A stretch of DNA of 64,000 bases from Gemmobacter sp. (GCF_034676705.1 NZ_JAUCBS010000013.1:1314501-1378500); one strand, 5' to 3'. Shown: positions 1-8,451, counted from the first letter of the stretch. Notes: generated by a model from the letters alone, not told the origin. Program-made: numbers and translations.

Positions 1-1
1 G

Positions 2-892
2 GCAGCGAACCCCGATTACTGGGGCACCAAGCCGGCGCTGGCCTCGGCCACCTTCAAGATCATCTCTGACCCGACCGCGGCCTTCAACGCGATGATGACG
101 GGTGAAGTGGACTATTTCCCGAACTTCCCCGCCCCCGAAACGCTGGCGCAGTTCCAGGGCAACCCCGATTTCCAGGTGCTTGAAGGCTCGACCGAGGGGG
201 AAACCATCCTCGCGATGAACAACAAGAAGGCGCCGCTGGACAACGTCAAGGTGCGCCAGGCGATTGCCCATGCGATCAACCGCCAGGAAATCATCGACGG
301 CGCGATGTTCGGCTATGGCACGCCCATCGGCACCCATTTCGCCCCGCACAACCCCGATTACGTCGACCTGACCGGCCTGTCGGCCTATGATCCGGCCAAG
401 ACCAAGGCCCTGCTGGCCGAAGCGGGCGTTGCGGCGCCGAAACTGCGCCTGGCCCTGCCGCCCCCCACCTACGCCCGCCGCGGCGGCGAGATCATCGCGG
501 CCCAGCTGCGCGCCGCCGGGATCGAGACGGAAATCACCAACCTCGAATGGGCGCAATGGCTGGAACAGGTGTTCAAGGGCAAGGATTTTGACCTGACCAT
601 CATCAGCCATGTCGAACCGGCCGACATCAACATCTACGCCCGGCCGGACTACTACTTCCAGTATGGCAAGCCGGAATTCGTGGCGATCATCGACGAACTG
701 GCCGTCACCGTCGATGCCGCGAAACGCTCGGCGCTGAACAAGGCCGCGCAGGAGATGATCGCGAAGGATTACGTGAACGTCTACCTGTTCCAGCTGGCCA
801 AGGCCGGGGTGGCCAAGGCCGGGCTGAAGGGCCTGTGGCAAAACTGGCCCGCCCCGATCGACGATCTGACGGTAATGAACTGGTCCAAGTGA
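2..892 (+). CDS. ABC transporter solute-binding protein, family 5 (3' part)
   Basis: This is the last 296 residues of a periplasmic binding protein of the peptide/nickel/opine type (SBP family 5). The frame is open from base 2, so the signal peptide and N-terminal lobe lie outside the window. The string NPDYWG near the start and the segment VRQAIAHAINRQEII are hallmarks of this family. It would capture an oligopeptide or similar small solute and hand it to a DppBC-like permease. No permease or ATPase gene lies in the window, so any partners are upstream. A hairpin terminator follows the stop codon, which makes it the last gene of its transcript. The substrate cannot be told from the sequence. 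Confidence 0.9.
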   Translation, partial: AANPDYWGTKPALASATFKIISDPTAAFNAMMTGEVDYFPNFPAPETLAQFQGNPDFQVLEGSTEGETILAMNNKKAPLDNVKVRQAIAHAINRQEIIDGAMFGYGTPIGTHFAPHNPDYVDLTGLSAYDPAKTKALLAEAGVAAPKLRLALPPPTYARRGGEIIAAQLRAAGIETEITNLEWAQWLEQVFKGKDFDLTIISHVEPADINIYARPDYYFQYGKPEFVAIIDELAVTVDAAKRSALNKAAQEMIAKDYVNVYLFQLAKAGVAKAGLKGLWQNWPAPIDDLTVMNWSK

Positions 893-899
893 CCCGGCC

Positions 900-925
900 A
901 AGGGGCGCCACAGCGGCGCCCCTTT
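900..925 (+). terminator. Hairpin terminator after the solute-binding protein gene
   Basis: A perfect 9-11 bp stem (AGGGGCGCC / GGCGCCCCT) with a 5-base loop starts 8 bases after the stop codon and runs into a short T stretch. It leads directly into a copy of the interspersed repeat described at 923-948. Confidence 0.7.
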
Positions 926-948
926 CGCCTTGATCCAGGTATCCTGCG
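923..948 (-). repeat. Interspersed post-gene repeat, copy 1
   Basis: Read on the minus strand this is GCAGGATA, a short spacer, GGATCAAGGCGAAA. The same layout (GAGGATATTT, then ATCA.AGCGAAA) recurs at 1448-1472, 11541-11564, 26824-27007 and 40018-40042, each time just after the 3' end of a gene. Function unknown. Confidence 0.6.
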
Positions 949-1026
949 AAGGATGCGCCGGTTGGCCTGCCAACCGGACCCAAGGAGGGCGCAAGGCCCC
1001 CCTTGCCACATTCGCCAACCCCGCGC

Positions 1027-1365
1027 TCAGGCCAGGATCACATAGTCCTTCAGCGTGGTTTCCAGCACCTCCCAGGTGCCGGTGAACCCCGGCCGGATCA
1101 CCCAGGCATCGCCCGCGCGCAGATGGGTTTCCCGGCCATCGGCATCGGTCAGCACCGAATGGCCTGCGAGGATGCGGATGTATTCCCATTCGTCATAGGC
1201 GATCCGCCATTTCCCCGGTGTCGATTGCCACAGGCCGGCGAACAGCGCGCCGCGTTCCTCGACATTCCAGGTGGTATGCACCGGATCACCGGCCAACAGG
1301 CGCGACGGATCGGGGCGCGAGATCTCGGGCGTGATGCCCTGGCGGTTCAGCGGGACAAGCAGCAT
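1027..1365 (-). CDS. Cupin domain protein
   Basis: A 112-residue single-domain cupin resembling the DUF861/EutQ-like group. The segment GKWRIAYDEWEYIRILAGHSVLTDADG and the following LRAGDAWVIRPGFTGTWEV are the two strand blocks of a small double-stranded beta-helix. The metal-ligand pattern is incomplete: acidic and aromatic residues stand where classical cupins carry the His pair, so it may bind rather than catalyse. It is a lone gene flanked by repeat copies. The start is the first ATG of the frame. The substrate is not known. Confidence 0.75.
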   Translation of the reverse strand: MLLVPLNRQGITPEISRPDPSRLLAGDPVHTTWNVEERGALFAGLWQSTPGKWRIAYDEWEYIRILAGHSVLTDADGRETHLRAGDAWVIRPGFTGTWEVLETTLKDYVILA

Positions 1366-1387
1366 GCGGCACCTTGGGTTGAAATGT

Positions 1388-1479
1388 GGAAAGGGGGGCT
1401 TTGCGCCCCCCTTCGGTCCGGTTGGCGGGCCAACCGGCCCACCCCCCGCAGGATATTTGTCGCAAGGCGAAAGGGGCGC
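1388..1479. repeat. Intergenic hairpins plus interspersed repeat, copy 2
   Basis: This stretch holds a GGGGGGC/GCCCCCC hairpin, the palindrome CCGGTTGGC/GCCAACCGG, then the repeat core GCAGGATATTT and GGCGAAA at 1448-1472. It lies directly after the stop codon of the minus-strand L,D-transpeptidase and before the cupin gene, so it probably forms the transpeptidase 3' end. Confidence 0.6.
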
Positions 1480-2245
1480 CTATTCCAGCCCCATCGCCCG
1501 GCGGCGTTCGGCCAGCGCGGCTTCGGTCCGGGCCAGGAAGTCGGCATCGGCCGCCAGCGAGGCATCGACCGCCGCATCCCCTTCCAGCTTGCGCGAGTCC
1601 GCGACGCTGCGGATCTTGACCGAGGTGCTGGTGGGCACCTTGGTGAAAAGATCAAGGATGTCCTGGTTGTACAGCCGGATGCAGCCGGCCGAGGTCGCAT
1701 GGCCGATCGAGGTATAGTCCCCCGTGCCATGGATGCGGAACATCGTGTCCTTGCCACCACGATAGAGGTAAAGTGCGCGCGCGCCCAGCGGGTTGTCGGG
1801 GCCCGGGGCCATGCCGCCGGCCTTGTCGGCGTAAAGCTCGGGCTGGGTGCGGATCATGTTGCGGGTGGGCGTCCAGGTCGGCCATTCGGCCTTGCGCCCG
1901 ACATAGGTGGTGGACCGCAGCCCGCGCCCTTCGGCACCCACCGCGATGCGGTAACGGTCGGCCGTCCCGCCTTCGCCCACCAGATAGAGGTATTTCACAT
2001 GAGGATCGACCACGATGGTGCCCGGCGCCTCGCCCCCGGCATAGCTGACCGTCGTCTTGCGGTTTTCGACCGGGGCAAAATCCGGCGGCACCGCAGCGAT
2101 GGTGAAGCCGCCATCCTCGACCGTGCCATATCCGGGAACCTCGGGCGGGGCGGGGGGGGGGGGGCGGCGCGCCGCAGGCCGCCAGGAAGGCCGCCATGGC
2201 AAGCGCCGGAATGGCGCGGGCGAGTGTGATGGAAAGCACGGGCAA
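1480..2245 (-). CDS. L,D-transpeptidase lipoprotein, interrupted by a homopolymer frameshift
   Basis: A YkuD-fold L,D-transpeptidase, an enzyme that makes 3-3 peptidoglycan crosslinks or attaches proteins to the wall. The catalytic domain carries FRIHGTGDYTSIGHATSAGCIRLY, with the conserved His and the nucleophilic Cys in SAGCIRL. The N-terminus from 2245 reads MPVLSITLARAIPALAMAAFLAACGAP, a lipoprotein signal with lipobox LAAC, but it lies in a different frame from the catalytic part. The switch falls exactly at a run of 13 C on the coding strand (2152-2164). Removing one base joins signal and enzyme. In the frame of the enzyme the open frame reaches back to 2325, but that N-terminus has no signal sequence. 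Either the tract is a sequencing error or the gene switches on and off by slippage. Confidence 0.8.
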
Positions 2246-2359
2246 AGTTCCCCCTCTTGGTCGCGACAGCCCGGAGCCAAGGCCCGGTTTGAGGCATTTC
2301 CGCAGCGAAAATAAGGAAAGGTCAACCCCTTGTGACGGTTGGGGGCCGACGACGGCCGC

Positions 2360-3268
2360 CTAGTGTGGCTTGCGCCGGCCGATCTGCGCCTCGCGCAGCA
2401 GGACGAACAGGCCCGAGGCCACCACGATGGCCGCGCCGATCAGCGTGCTTGGGCGCGGCACCTCGTCCCAGATCAGCCAGCCCAGCAGCATGGCCCAGAC
2501 CAGCGAGGTATAGCGGAACGGCGTCGTGAAGGCCACTTCGCCCACCCGCATCACCCGGATGATGAAGATATAGCCGATGTTGACCAGCACCGCGGCCGCC
2601 AGGATCACCGGCACGATGGCCAGCGGCACCGGCTGCCAGGGCGTGCGCAGCGACAGCATCGCGCCCAGCCCCGTCACCGCAATCGCCGCCACCAGCGCCA
2701 CCGGGATCGAGGGCACATCCGCCGGCAGCCGCCGTGTCGACAGGTCGCGCAGCACGATGAACCCGACCGAGACCAGCGCGACCAGGGCGGCGATGTTCAG
2801 CCCCTCGGCCCCCGGCTGGACAATCAGCAGCACGCCCAGGAACCCGATGGCAATGGCCAGCCCGCGCCGCCAGCCGACCTTTTCCCCCATGAACAGCGCC
2901 GCCCCCGCCGTAACCGCCAAGGGCGCCGATTGCAGGATGGCCGACAGCGCCCCCAGCGGCAGATGGACCAGCGCATAGAAAAAGGTCAGCGTCGCCCCGA
3001 TCTCGCCTGCCGTGCGCAGCCAGACGACGCGCCATGACCCGCGCATCCGTTCCAGGTTCAGCCCGCCGGTCATCCGCGCCAGCAGCACCAGCAGCGGCAC
3101 GGTGACCAGCCCGCGCAGGGTGACCGCCTGATACAGCGGCAGATGGCCGGCCACCGTCTTCATGCAGGCGTCGCCCAGGATGAAGGCTGCCATCGCCACC
3201 AGCATGAAGCCCGCGCCCCTGAGGTTGTCCGACAGTGGCACCGCCGCCGGCCCGATCTGCTGCGCCAT
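2360..3268 (-). CDS. DMT/EamA family inner-membrane transporter
   Basis: A 302-residue protein with about ten hydrophobic helices in two homologous EamA halves, the layout of drug/metabolite exporters. The first half opens with RGAGFMLVAMAAFILGDACMKT. The second contains the LVWAMLLGWLIWDEVPRPSTLIGAAIVV segment typical of the last two helices. The substrate is not predictable. It is a single gene between the transpeptidase and the lysozyme-inhibitor homologue. A second, unrelated-looking EamA protein is at 10549-11448. Confidence 0.88.
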   Translation of the reverse strand: MAQQIGPAAVPLSDNLRGAGFMLVAMAAFILGDACMKTVAGHLPLYQAVTLRGLVTVPLLVLLARMTGGLNLERMRGSWRVVWLRTAGEIGATLTFFYALVHLPLGALSAILQSAPLAVTAGAALFMGEKVGWRRGLAIAIGFLGVLLIVQPGAEGLNIAALVALVSVGFIVLRDLSTRRLPADVPSIPVALVAAIAVTGLGAMLSLRTPWQPVPLAIVPVILAAAVLVNIGYIFIIRVMRVGEVAFTTPFRYTSLVWAMLLGWLIWDEVPRPSTLIGAAIVVASGLFVLLREAQIGRRKPH

Positions 3269-3423
3269 GATCGCCCCTCCCCGTGCCGGGCATGCCGCCC
3301 GGCTACCGCAGCGCTAACCGCGCCGGGCGCAATGGGCAATGCCGGATCCCCCGCGCCCCGGCATGATTTTCCGTGATGCATCGCATCGCCGGCACAGATG
3401 CGTGCCGAGGGCCCCTATCATCT

Positions 3424-3470
3424 TGCCCCAAATACCCCACGGGGGGTCCGGGGGGCGTGAAGCCCCCCGG
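3424..3470 (-). terminator. Hairpin after the lysozyme-inhibitor gene
   Basis: A perfect 8-bp stem (CCGGGGGG / CCCCCCGG, 3448-3470) with a 7-base loop follows the minus-strand gene. Next to it comes CCCCGTGGGGTATTTGGGG, a GTATTT-type relative of the interspersed repeats. A near copy of that second part is at 56180-56197. Confidence 0.55.
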
Positions 3471-3497
3471 TGCAACGGCGGCACCGGGCGCGGCGGA

Positions 3498-3845
3498 TCA
3501 GCCGGGGACCGCCAGACAGTCGACGTAGATTCCAACCTCTTCCTTGCCGGCAAAGAAGCTGGCGCCATCGCCCTTGGTCCACCACACATGCACCGGCTGG
3601 TCGCCCGTGGTCAGGTATTTCGCGCCCGAGGCCGATGTCACGGTTTCCAGCACCAGCTGCCGCCCCTCGATGGTCAGCACGGCCAGCGAACGGTCGCCGA
3701 TGTTGAGATAGCTGGCCAGCACCTGCGCCCCGCGTTCGCAGGCATAGGTGACGGTCGTGATCTCGTCCGTCTGGGCAAGGGCGGGCAGGGCAAGAGGGGG
3801 CAGGGTGGCCAGGCCCAGCAGGGCGGCGCGCGCAAGCGATGTCAT
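3498..3845 (-). CDS. MliC-type lysozyme inhibitor homologue, secreted
   Basis: A 115-residue exported protein. The first 24 residues (MTSLARAALLGLATLPPLALPALA) are a signal peptide cut after ALA. The rest matches the C-type lysozyme inhibitor fold: VTYACERG at the first strand, Cys near the C-terminus in VDCLAVPG, and a central GAKYLTTGDQPVHVWWTKGDGASF block. Members sit in the periplasm or outer membrane and block c-type lysozymes. The frame is open upstream to 4112, but only the start at 3845 gives a signal peptide. It lacks a lipobox, so it should be soluble in the periplasm. Confidence 0.75.
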   Translation of the reverse strand: MTSLARAALLGLATLPPLALPALAQTDEITTVTYACERGAQVLASYLNIGDRSLAVLTIEGRQLVLETVTSASGAKYLTTGDQPVHVWWTKGDGASFFAGKEEVGIYVDCLAVPG

Positions 3846-3901
3846 GGCAGGCTCCGGGTCATTCGATGGCCGCAGTCTGCCCCGGACCGGCGGCGAATGC
3901 A

Positions 3902-5137
3902 TCACCCTTCGGTTGCAGCGCGGAACCAGCGGCGGATCGCCGCGCGTTCCTGTTCCTCCATGTAGCTCAGGTTGGCCGGTGGCATGGCATGGGTCATGCC
4001 GGCCTGCACCCAGATCTCGCGCGCGTGTCTTGCCACCGCCTCGGGGCTGTCCAGCACCACGCCCTTGGGCGGCCAGGCCAGCCCCTGCCAGCCCGGCTCG
4101 GCCGCGTGGCACATGGAACAGCGCCCCATCACGATGTCGCTGACCTCGGCGAACCCTTCGGCGGCGGCAAAGCGGGCCGGTGCCCCGGTCAGCGCCGCCG
4201 CATCGTCATTGGCCAGGCGCAGGGGCGCGGTCGACAGCCACATGATCAGCACGAACAGCACCGCCGTGACGCCCCAGGTCCAGTGCGGGTTGCCCAGGCG
4301 CGCGTGCTTGCTGTTGAACCAGTGCCGGATCGTCACCCCCATCAGGAACACCAGCGACGCGATGATCCAGTTGAACTCGCTGGCAAAGGCCAGCGGATAG
4401 TGGTTCGACAGCATCAGGAAGATCACAGGCAGCGTCAGGTAGTTGTTGTGCGTGCTGCGCTGCTTGGCGATCTTGCCGTATTTCGGGTCGGGCTTGCGGC
4501 CGGCCTTAAGGTCGGCCACCACCACGCGCTGGTTCGGCATGATGATGAAGAACACGTTCCCCGACATGATGGATGCGGTGAAGGCCCCCAGGTGCAGCAG
4601 GGCCGCGCGGCCGGAAAACACCGATGTGTAGAAATAGGCCATCCCCACCAGCACCACGAACAGCGCCACCATGACCAGCGTCTGGTTGGCGTTCACGAAG
4701 GTCTTGCAGATCTGGTTGTAGACGACCCAGCCAAAGGCCAGCGACGCCAGCGAGGTCAGCACCGCGCCCCAGACCGGAATGTCCAGCACATTGGCATCGA
4801 CCAGATAGAATTCGGCGCCCAGGTAATACACCAGCGCCAGCAGGGCAAAGCCCGACAGCCAGGTCGCATAGCTTTCCCATTTGAACCAGGTCAGGTGTTC
4901 GGGCATGGCGGCCGGGGCCACCAGATATTTGCGGATATGGTAGAACCCGCCACCATGCACCTGCCATTCCTCGCCATGGGCGCCTTCGGGCAGGTCGGGT
5001 GCCTTGCGCAGGCCCAGATCCAGCGCGATGAAATAAAAGCTCGACCCGATCCAGGCGATGGCGGTGATCACATGCAGCCAGCGCACCGCGAATTCCGCCC
5101 AGGCGCCGAAAACGTATAGGTCGTACATCACCCGCAT
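3902..5137 (-). CDS. puuD: Urate hydroxylase PuuD with C-terminal cytochrome c domain
   Basis: A 411-residue inner-membrane protein. Roughly residues 1-310 form the eight-helix PuuD domain, with early motifs WLHVITAIAWIGSSFYFI, HGGGFYHI and MPEHLTWFKWESYATW. The tail carries a class I haem site CSMCH at residues 340-344 and a likely axial Met in THAMPPANL. This family oxidises urate to 5-hydroxyisourate and passes electrons to the respiratory chain, instead of using the peroxide-forming soluble uricase. No other purine-degradation gene is next to it. The divergent LysR gene at 5240 is the obvious candidate regulator. Confidence 0.92.
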   Translation of the reverse strand: MRVMYDLYVFGAWAEFAVRWLHVITAIAWIGSSFYFIALDLGLRKAPDLPEGAHGEEWQVHGGGFYHIRKYLVAPAAMPEHLTWFKWESYATWLSGFALLALVYYLGAEFYLVDANVLDIPVWGAVLTSLASLAFGWVVYNQICKTFVNANQTLVMVALFVVLVGMAYFYTSVFSGRAALLHLGAFTASIMSGNVFFIIMPNQRVVVADLKAGRKPDPKYGKIAKQRSTHNNYLTLPVIFLMLSNHYPLAFASEFNWIIASLVFLMGVTIRHWFNSKHARLGNPHWTWGVTAVLFVLIMWLSTAPLRLANDDAAALTGAPARFAAAEGFAEVSDIVMGRCSMCHAAEPGWQGLAWPPKGVVLDSPEAVARHAREIWVQAGMTHAMPPANLSYMEEQERAAIRRWFRAATEG

Positions 5138-5239
5138 CTCCGCTGTTTGCCGCAGGCTATACCGGCGCGCATCTTTCTGTTAGCACAGGCAATCGCCAAG
5201 CAGTTTCAAGCCAGCACGAAAAATGCCCGACGTCTGCCC

Positions 5240-6160
5240 ATGTCGTATGTGAACAATATCCGCATGTTCGTGCGTGTCTACGAATTGGGCAGCATGAGCG
5301 CGGCCGCCCGCGATCAGCGCACCTCGCCGGCGGTGGCATCGGCGCGAATCTCGGAGCTGGAAAAGCACCTTGGCGTGCGGCTGTTCAACCGCACCACCCG
5401 CAGCCTGCAACCGACCGAGAATGGTCGCCTGTTCTATGACGGCGCCCGCAAGGTGCTGGAGGCGATCGACGAGGCCGAGGCGGCAGTGGTCGATGCCGCG
5501 CAGAACCCGCGCGGCACGCTGTATGTGGCGGCGCCGCTGGGGGTGGGGCGGCGGCTGATCGCGCCCCTGGTGCCGGTGTTCAAGGACGAATGGCCGCTGA
5601 TCGACCTGCGCTTGCGCTTGTCCGACCGTTCCATCGACGTGACGGCCGAAGGGCTGGACGTGGCCTTTCACCTTGGGATCCTGGAGGATTCCAACCTCAA
5701 GGTCCGGGTGATCGCCGACTGCCCGCGCCTGCTGTGCGCGGCGCCGGACTATATCGCCCGGCGGGGCATGCCCGCCGATGGCGCGGCGCTGGTGCGCGAC
5801 CGGCATGATTGCCTGAACCTGCGCTTTCCCGGGGCACGGGAATTCCAGTGGGCGCTGGTCACGCCCGAAGGCCCGCAACGCTTTGAAATCGGCGGGCCCT
5901 TCGAATCGGATGATGGCGATGTGCTGACCGGCTGGGCGCTGTCGGGGCGGGGGATCGTGCTGAAACCGCTGTTCGAGGTGGCCGACCATCTGCGGTCCGG
6001 CGCGCTGGTGCCGGTGGCGACCGCGACCCCGCCCTTGCCGGTGCAACTGTCGGCCTTGATGCCGCACCGCCGCCTGAAAGATCCGAAAACCCGCCTGCTG
6101 GTGGATTTCATGGCGTCCCGGATCAAGGCCGAACTTCAGGCGAAGGTCGAAGGGATATGA
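5240..6160 (+). CDS. LysR-family regulator, divergent from puuD
   Basis: A 306-residue LysR-type regulator. The N-terminal helix-turn-helix is seen in the segment AARDQRTSPAVASARISELEKHLGVRLFNRTTR, followed by the effector-binding domain. It is of the CrgA/DsdC-like subgroup that often acts on the divergent neighbour, so control of puuD is a reasonable inference. The frame is open from 5147, but homologues begin at MSYVNNIRMFVRVYELGSM, which selects the ATG at 5240. Its last bases overlap the next gene by 4 bases (ATGA). The 102-base gap to puuD holds both promoters; I see no clear operator. Confidence 0.88.
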   Translation: MSYVNNIRMFVRVYELGSMSAAARDQRTSPAVASARISELEKHLGVRLFNRTTRSLQPTENGRLFYDGARKVLEAIDEAEAAVVDAAQNPRGTLYVAAPLGVGRRLIAPLVPVFKDEWPLIDLRLRLSDRSIDVTAEGLDVAFHLGILEDSNLKVRVIADCPRLLCAAPDYIARRGMPADGAALVRDRHDCLNLRFPGAREFQWALVTPEGPQRFEIGGPFESDDGDVLTGWALSGRGIVLKPLFEVADHLRSGALVPVATATPPLPVQLSALMPHRRLKDPKTRLLVDFMASRIKAELQAKVEGI

Positions 6161-6558
6161 TCCGCGCGCTTTTGCTGATCCTGCTGGCCGCGCCTGCGAT
6201 GGCGGCCGATGCGCGGTTCGTCGGCGCATGGGCCTGCCGCAGCGATCATGCCGAACTGGCATCCGGCAAGCGTGTCTCGGGCTTTACCCGCAGCTTCCGG
6301 CTGATCCTGCTGGCCGATGGCACCTTCATCGCCGAAGGGCGGCAGACCGGCTATGGCACGTTCCGCAGCTTTGGCCCCTGGCAGGTGCGGGGCGATGTGC
6401 TGACCGCCCGGGGGGCGGAACGCGGCGGGCTGGGGCCGGGGCTGTTCACCCTGATGTTGAAAGCCCAGCCCGATGGCACGCTGCTGGATGTCTGGGAAAT
6501 GAAGGACAGCCGCGGCCGGGTCACCGCCCGCACCGCCGACAGCTGCACGCGGGCCTGA
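6157..6558 (+). CDS. Small secreted protein of unknown function
   Basis: 133 residues with a clear signal peptide (MIRALLLILLAAPAMAADA, cleavage after AMA). The mature part begins RFVGAWACRSDHAELASG and has a beta-rich look, with Cys near both ends that could form a disulfide. It resembles small lipocalin-like or DUF2147-type periplasmic proteins, but I do not recognise the family. The start overlaps the LysR stop (ATGA), so the two genes are co-transcribed. Confidence 0.7.
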   Translation: MIRALLLILLAAPAMAADARFVGAWACRSDHAELASGKRVSGFTRSFRLILLADGTFIAEGRQTGYGTFRSFGPWQVRGDVLTARGAERGGLGPGLFTLMLKAQPDGTLLDVWEMKDSRGRVTARTADSCTRA

Positions 6559-6577
6559 CATTTGTCACAGCGCGCCT

Positions 6578-6600
6578 CCCTCCCCCCTTGTGGGGGAGGG
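6578..6600. terminator. Hairpin between convergent genes
   Basis: A 9-bp perfect stem CCCTCCCCC / GGGGGAGGG with loop CTTGT lies between the ends of the plus-strand secreted-protein gene (6558) and the minus-strand metZ (6617). It is suited to ending transcription from both sides, though there is no T run. Confidence 0.5.
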
Positions 6601-6616
6601 ATGGGGTGGGGGGCCC

Positions 6617-7798
6617 TTACGCCGCGTCCAGCCCGCGCATCAGGTCGGCGATCAGGTCGCCCACATCCTCCAGCCCCACGGACAGCCGGATCAGCCCCGG
6701 CGTGATTCCCAGCGCGTCCTTCTGGTCTTGCGGCAGGCGCTGGTGCGTGGTGGTGGCCGGATGGGTGGCAATGGTTTTCGCATCGCCCAGGTTGTTGGAA
6801 ATCTTGGCGATTTCCAGTGCGTTCATGAAACGGAACGCCGCCTCTTTCCCGCCGGCCACGTCAAAGGCCACCATCGTGCCGCCCGATCCCATCTGACGCA
6901 TCGCCAGATCGTGCTGGGGGTGCGACGGCAGGCCGGGGTAGATCAGCCGCGGCACCTTGGGGTGGGTTTCCAGCGCGCGGGCAATGGCCAGCGCACTGTC
7001 GGCCATGGCGCGACAGCGCAGGTCCAGCGTGGCCATGCCGTTCAGCATGATCCAGCTGGTGAAGGGGCTCATCGCGGCGCCGGTATGCTTCAGATAGGGT
7101 TCGGCCACCTTGCGCACGAAATCCCGCGTGCCGCAGATCACCCCGCCAAGCGCGCGGCCCTGGCCGTCGATATGCTTGGTCGTGGAATAGACCACCACAT
7201 CGGCGCCCTGATCGACCGCGCGGGAAAAGATCGGCGTGGCGAATACGTTGTCCACAATCACCAGCGCGCCCACCGCATGGGCGATCCGGGAAACGCCCTC
7301 GATATCCACCAGCTCCAGCGTGGGATTCGACATGGATTCGAAGAACACCGCCTTGGTGCCCGGTGTGACGGCGGCGCGCCATTGGTCCAGATCGGCACCA
7401 TCGACAAAGGTCACCCTGACGCCATAGCGCGTCAGCACCTCTTCCAGGATGTACAGGCAGGATCCGAACAGCGCGCGGGCCGACACCACATGGTCCCCCG
7501 CCCGCAGCATCGAGCTAAGCGCGCCGTTGACGGCGGCCATCCCGCTGGCGGTGGCAAAGGCATCTTCGGTGCCTTCCAGCGCGGCAATGCGTTCTTCGAA
7601 CATCCGGGTGGTCGGGTTGCCATAGCGGGCATAGATGAATTCATCCGGCCCCGACTGGATGAACCGCGCCTCGGCCTGTTCGGCGCTGTCATAGGCGAAG
7701 CCCTGCGTCAGAAAGATCGCCTCGGCCATCTCGCCATACTGGCTGCGGCGGCTGCCTTCGTGGACCAGTTTCGTGCGTGTCTTCCAGCTGTCGGCCAT
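6617..7798 (-). CDS. metZ: O-succinylhomoserine sulfhydrylase
   Basis: A 393-residue fold-type I PLP enzyme of the Cys/Met metabolism family. It joins O-succinylhomoserine with sulfide to give homocysteine for methionine. The PLP lysine lies in VYSTTKHIDGQGR, preceded by the ESMSNPTLELVDI and ALVIVDNVFATPIF segments, and the closing HPATTTHQRLPQDQKDALGI block is present. The start at 7798 (MADSWKTRTKLVHEG) matches the family; the open frame upstream runs into the riboswitch. Expression should fall when S-adenosylmethionine is high, because a SAM-II aptamer sits in the leader. Confidence 0.94.
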   Translation of the reverse strand: MADSWKTRTKLVHEGSRRSQYGEMAEAIFLTQGFAYDSAEQAEARFIQSGPDEFIYARYGNPTTRMFEERIAALEGTEDAFATASGMAAVNGALSSMLRAGDHVVSARALFGSCLYILEEVLTRYGVRVTFVDGADLDQWRAAVTPGTKAVFFESMSNPTLELVDIEGVSRIAHAVGALVIVDNVFATPIFSRAVDQGADVVVYSTTKHIDGQGRALGGVICGTRDFVRKVAEPYLKHTGAAMSPFTSWIMLNGMATLDLRCRAMADSALAIARALETHPKVPRLIYPGLPSHPQHDLAMRQMGSGGTMVAFDVAGGKEAAFRFMNALEIAKISNNLGDAKTIATHPATTTHQRLPQDQKDALGITPGLIRLSVGLEDVGDLIADLMRGLDAA

Positions 7799-7817
7799 GG
7801 CGGACCCCCAAGAATAA

Positions 7818-7853
7818 GCCCCGGACACCAGAGGCGCCGGGGCGAACCGGGGC
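7818..7853 (-). promoter_or_regulatory. Leader hairpin between the SAM-II aptamer and metZ
   Basis: GCCCCGG (7818-7824) pairs with CCGGGGC (7847-7853) around a GC-rich loop. Read in the metZ direction it is followed by TTATTCTT, a weak terminator-like tail, and ends 20 bases before the start codon. It could be the expression platform of the riboswitch, acting by termination or by hiding the GGGGG ribosome site. Confidence 0.5.
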
Positions 7854-7912
7854 TCCTCTTTAGCGGCTTGTTTAACGTGGCCCGCAATCCGGAAAACAAA
7901 GCGCCACGGCCC
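7851..7912 (-). ncRNA. SAM-II riboswitch (SAM_alpha)
   Basis: On the minus strand the leader reads CCGTGGCGCTTTG, a short joining region, TTGCGGGCCACG, then TTAAACAAGCCGCTAAAGAG. The P1 stem (GTGGC / GCCAC), the invariant GCCACGTTAAACAAG block and the GCTAAAG tail match the consensus of the compact SAM-II pseudoknot of alphaproteobacteria as I remember it. It lies about 55 bases upstream of metZ, one of the usual target genes of this class. Binding of S-adenosylmethionine would lower metZ expression. Confidence 0.88.
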
Positions 7913-7939
7913 GCCCGATACGCCTGTCGGCGCCAAACG

Positions 7940-8317
7940 TCAAGGGACGGCAGCGCCCGCCGGCGTGTCCTGGCTGAACAGGTTGATCCACGCGCCCCCC
8001 TGCCGCTGCCACAGCGAGGAGACGAACATCATCTCCTCCTCCGCGCGCCCGGTGCGGCGGAAGACGGCGCGATAGGCCAGCAGCGCCAGATCCGGGACCG
8101 GGGCCAGCAGGCGCGCATCCTCGATCCGCCAGGCGGCCACGGTCGGGCCATGGGCCAGCTGGCCCGCGTGATCGTCGCGCCCGGCAAAGCCGGTGGGATA
8201 GACGCCCAGAAACCCCGGCGCCAGCAGCGCGGCATCGGCCGCCGCATCGCCGGTGACCAGCGTCTGCCAGACGGCAGTTTCGGCATTCAGCAGGTCATTC
8301 AGCAGGGGGAGGGTCAT
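7940..8317 (-). CDS. DUF4440 / NTF2-like protein
   Basis: 125 residues in the small cone-shaped NTF2/SnoaL fold used by DUF4440 proteins: an N-terminal helical segment (LNDLLNAETAVWQTLVTGDAAADAALLAP), then GFLGVYPTGFAGRDDHAGQL, and C-terminal strands ending in FVSSLWQRQGGAWINLFSQDTP. Such proteins are often orphan ligand binders or isomerases; no catalytic residues can be named here. It is divergent from the glutathione transferase gene at 8452, with 134 bases between the two starts. Confidence 0.75.
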   Translation of the reverse strand: MTLPLLNDLLNAETAVWQTLVTGDAAADAALLAPGFLGVYPTGFAGRDDHAGQLAHGPTVAAWRIEDARLLAPVPDLALLAYRAVFRRTGRAEEEMMFVSSLWQRQGGAWINLFSQDTPAGAAVP

Positions 8318-8451
8318 GGTTATGGTCCTTTACGGTGCCTTGCAGGTTTGCCGGCTTTGCCACCGGCCACAAGCCTTGCCACAAGCCTCGCCCTTGCACC
8401 GGGCGGGGATTCGGCCCAGCTTCTTGCGGTCAACAGCCGCCGGAGAGCCAT

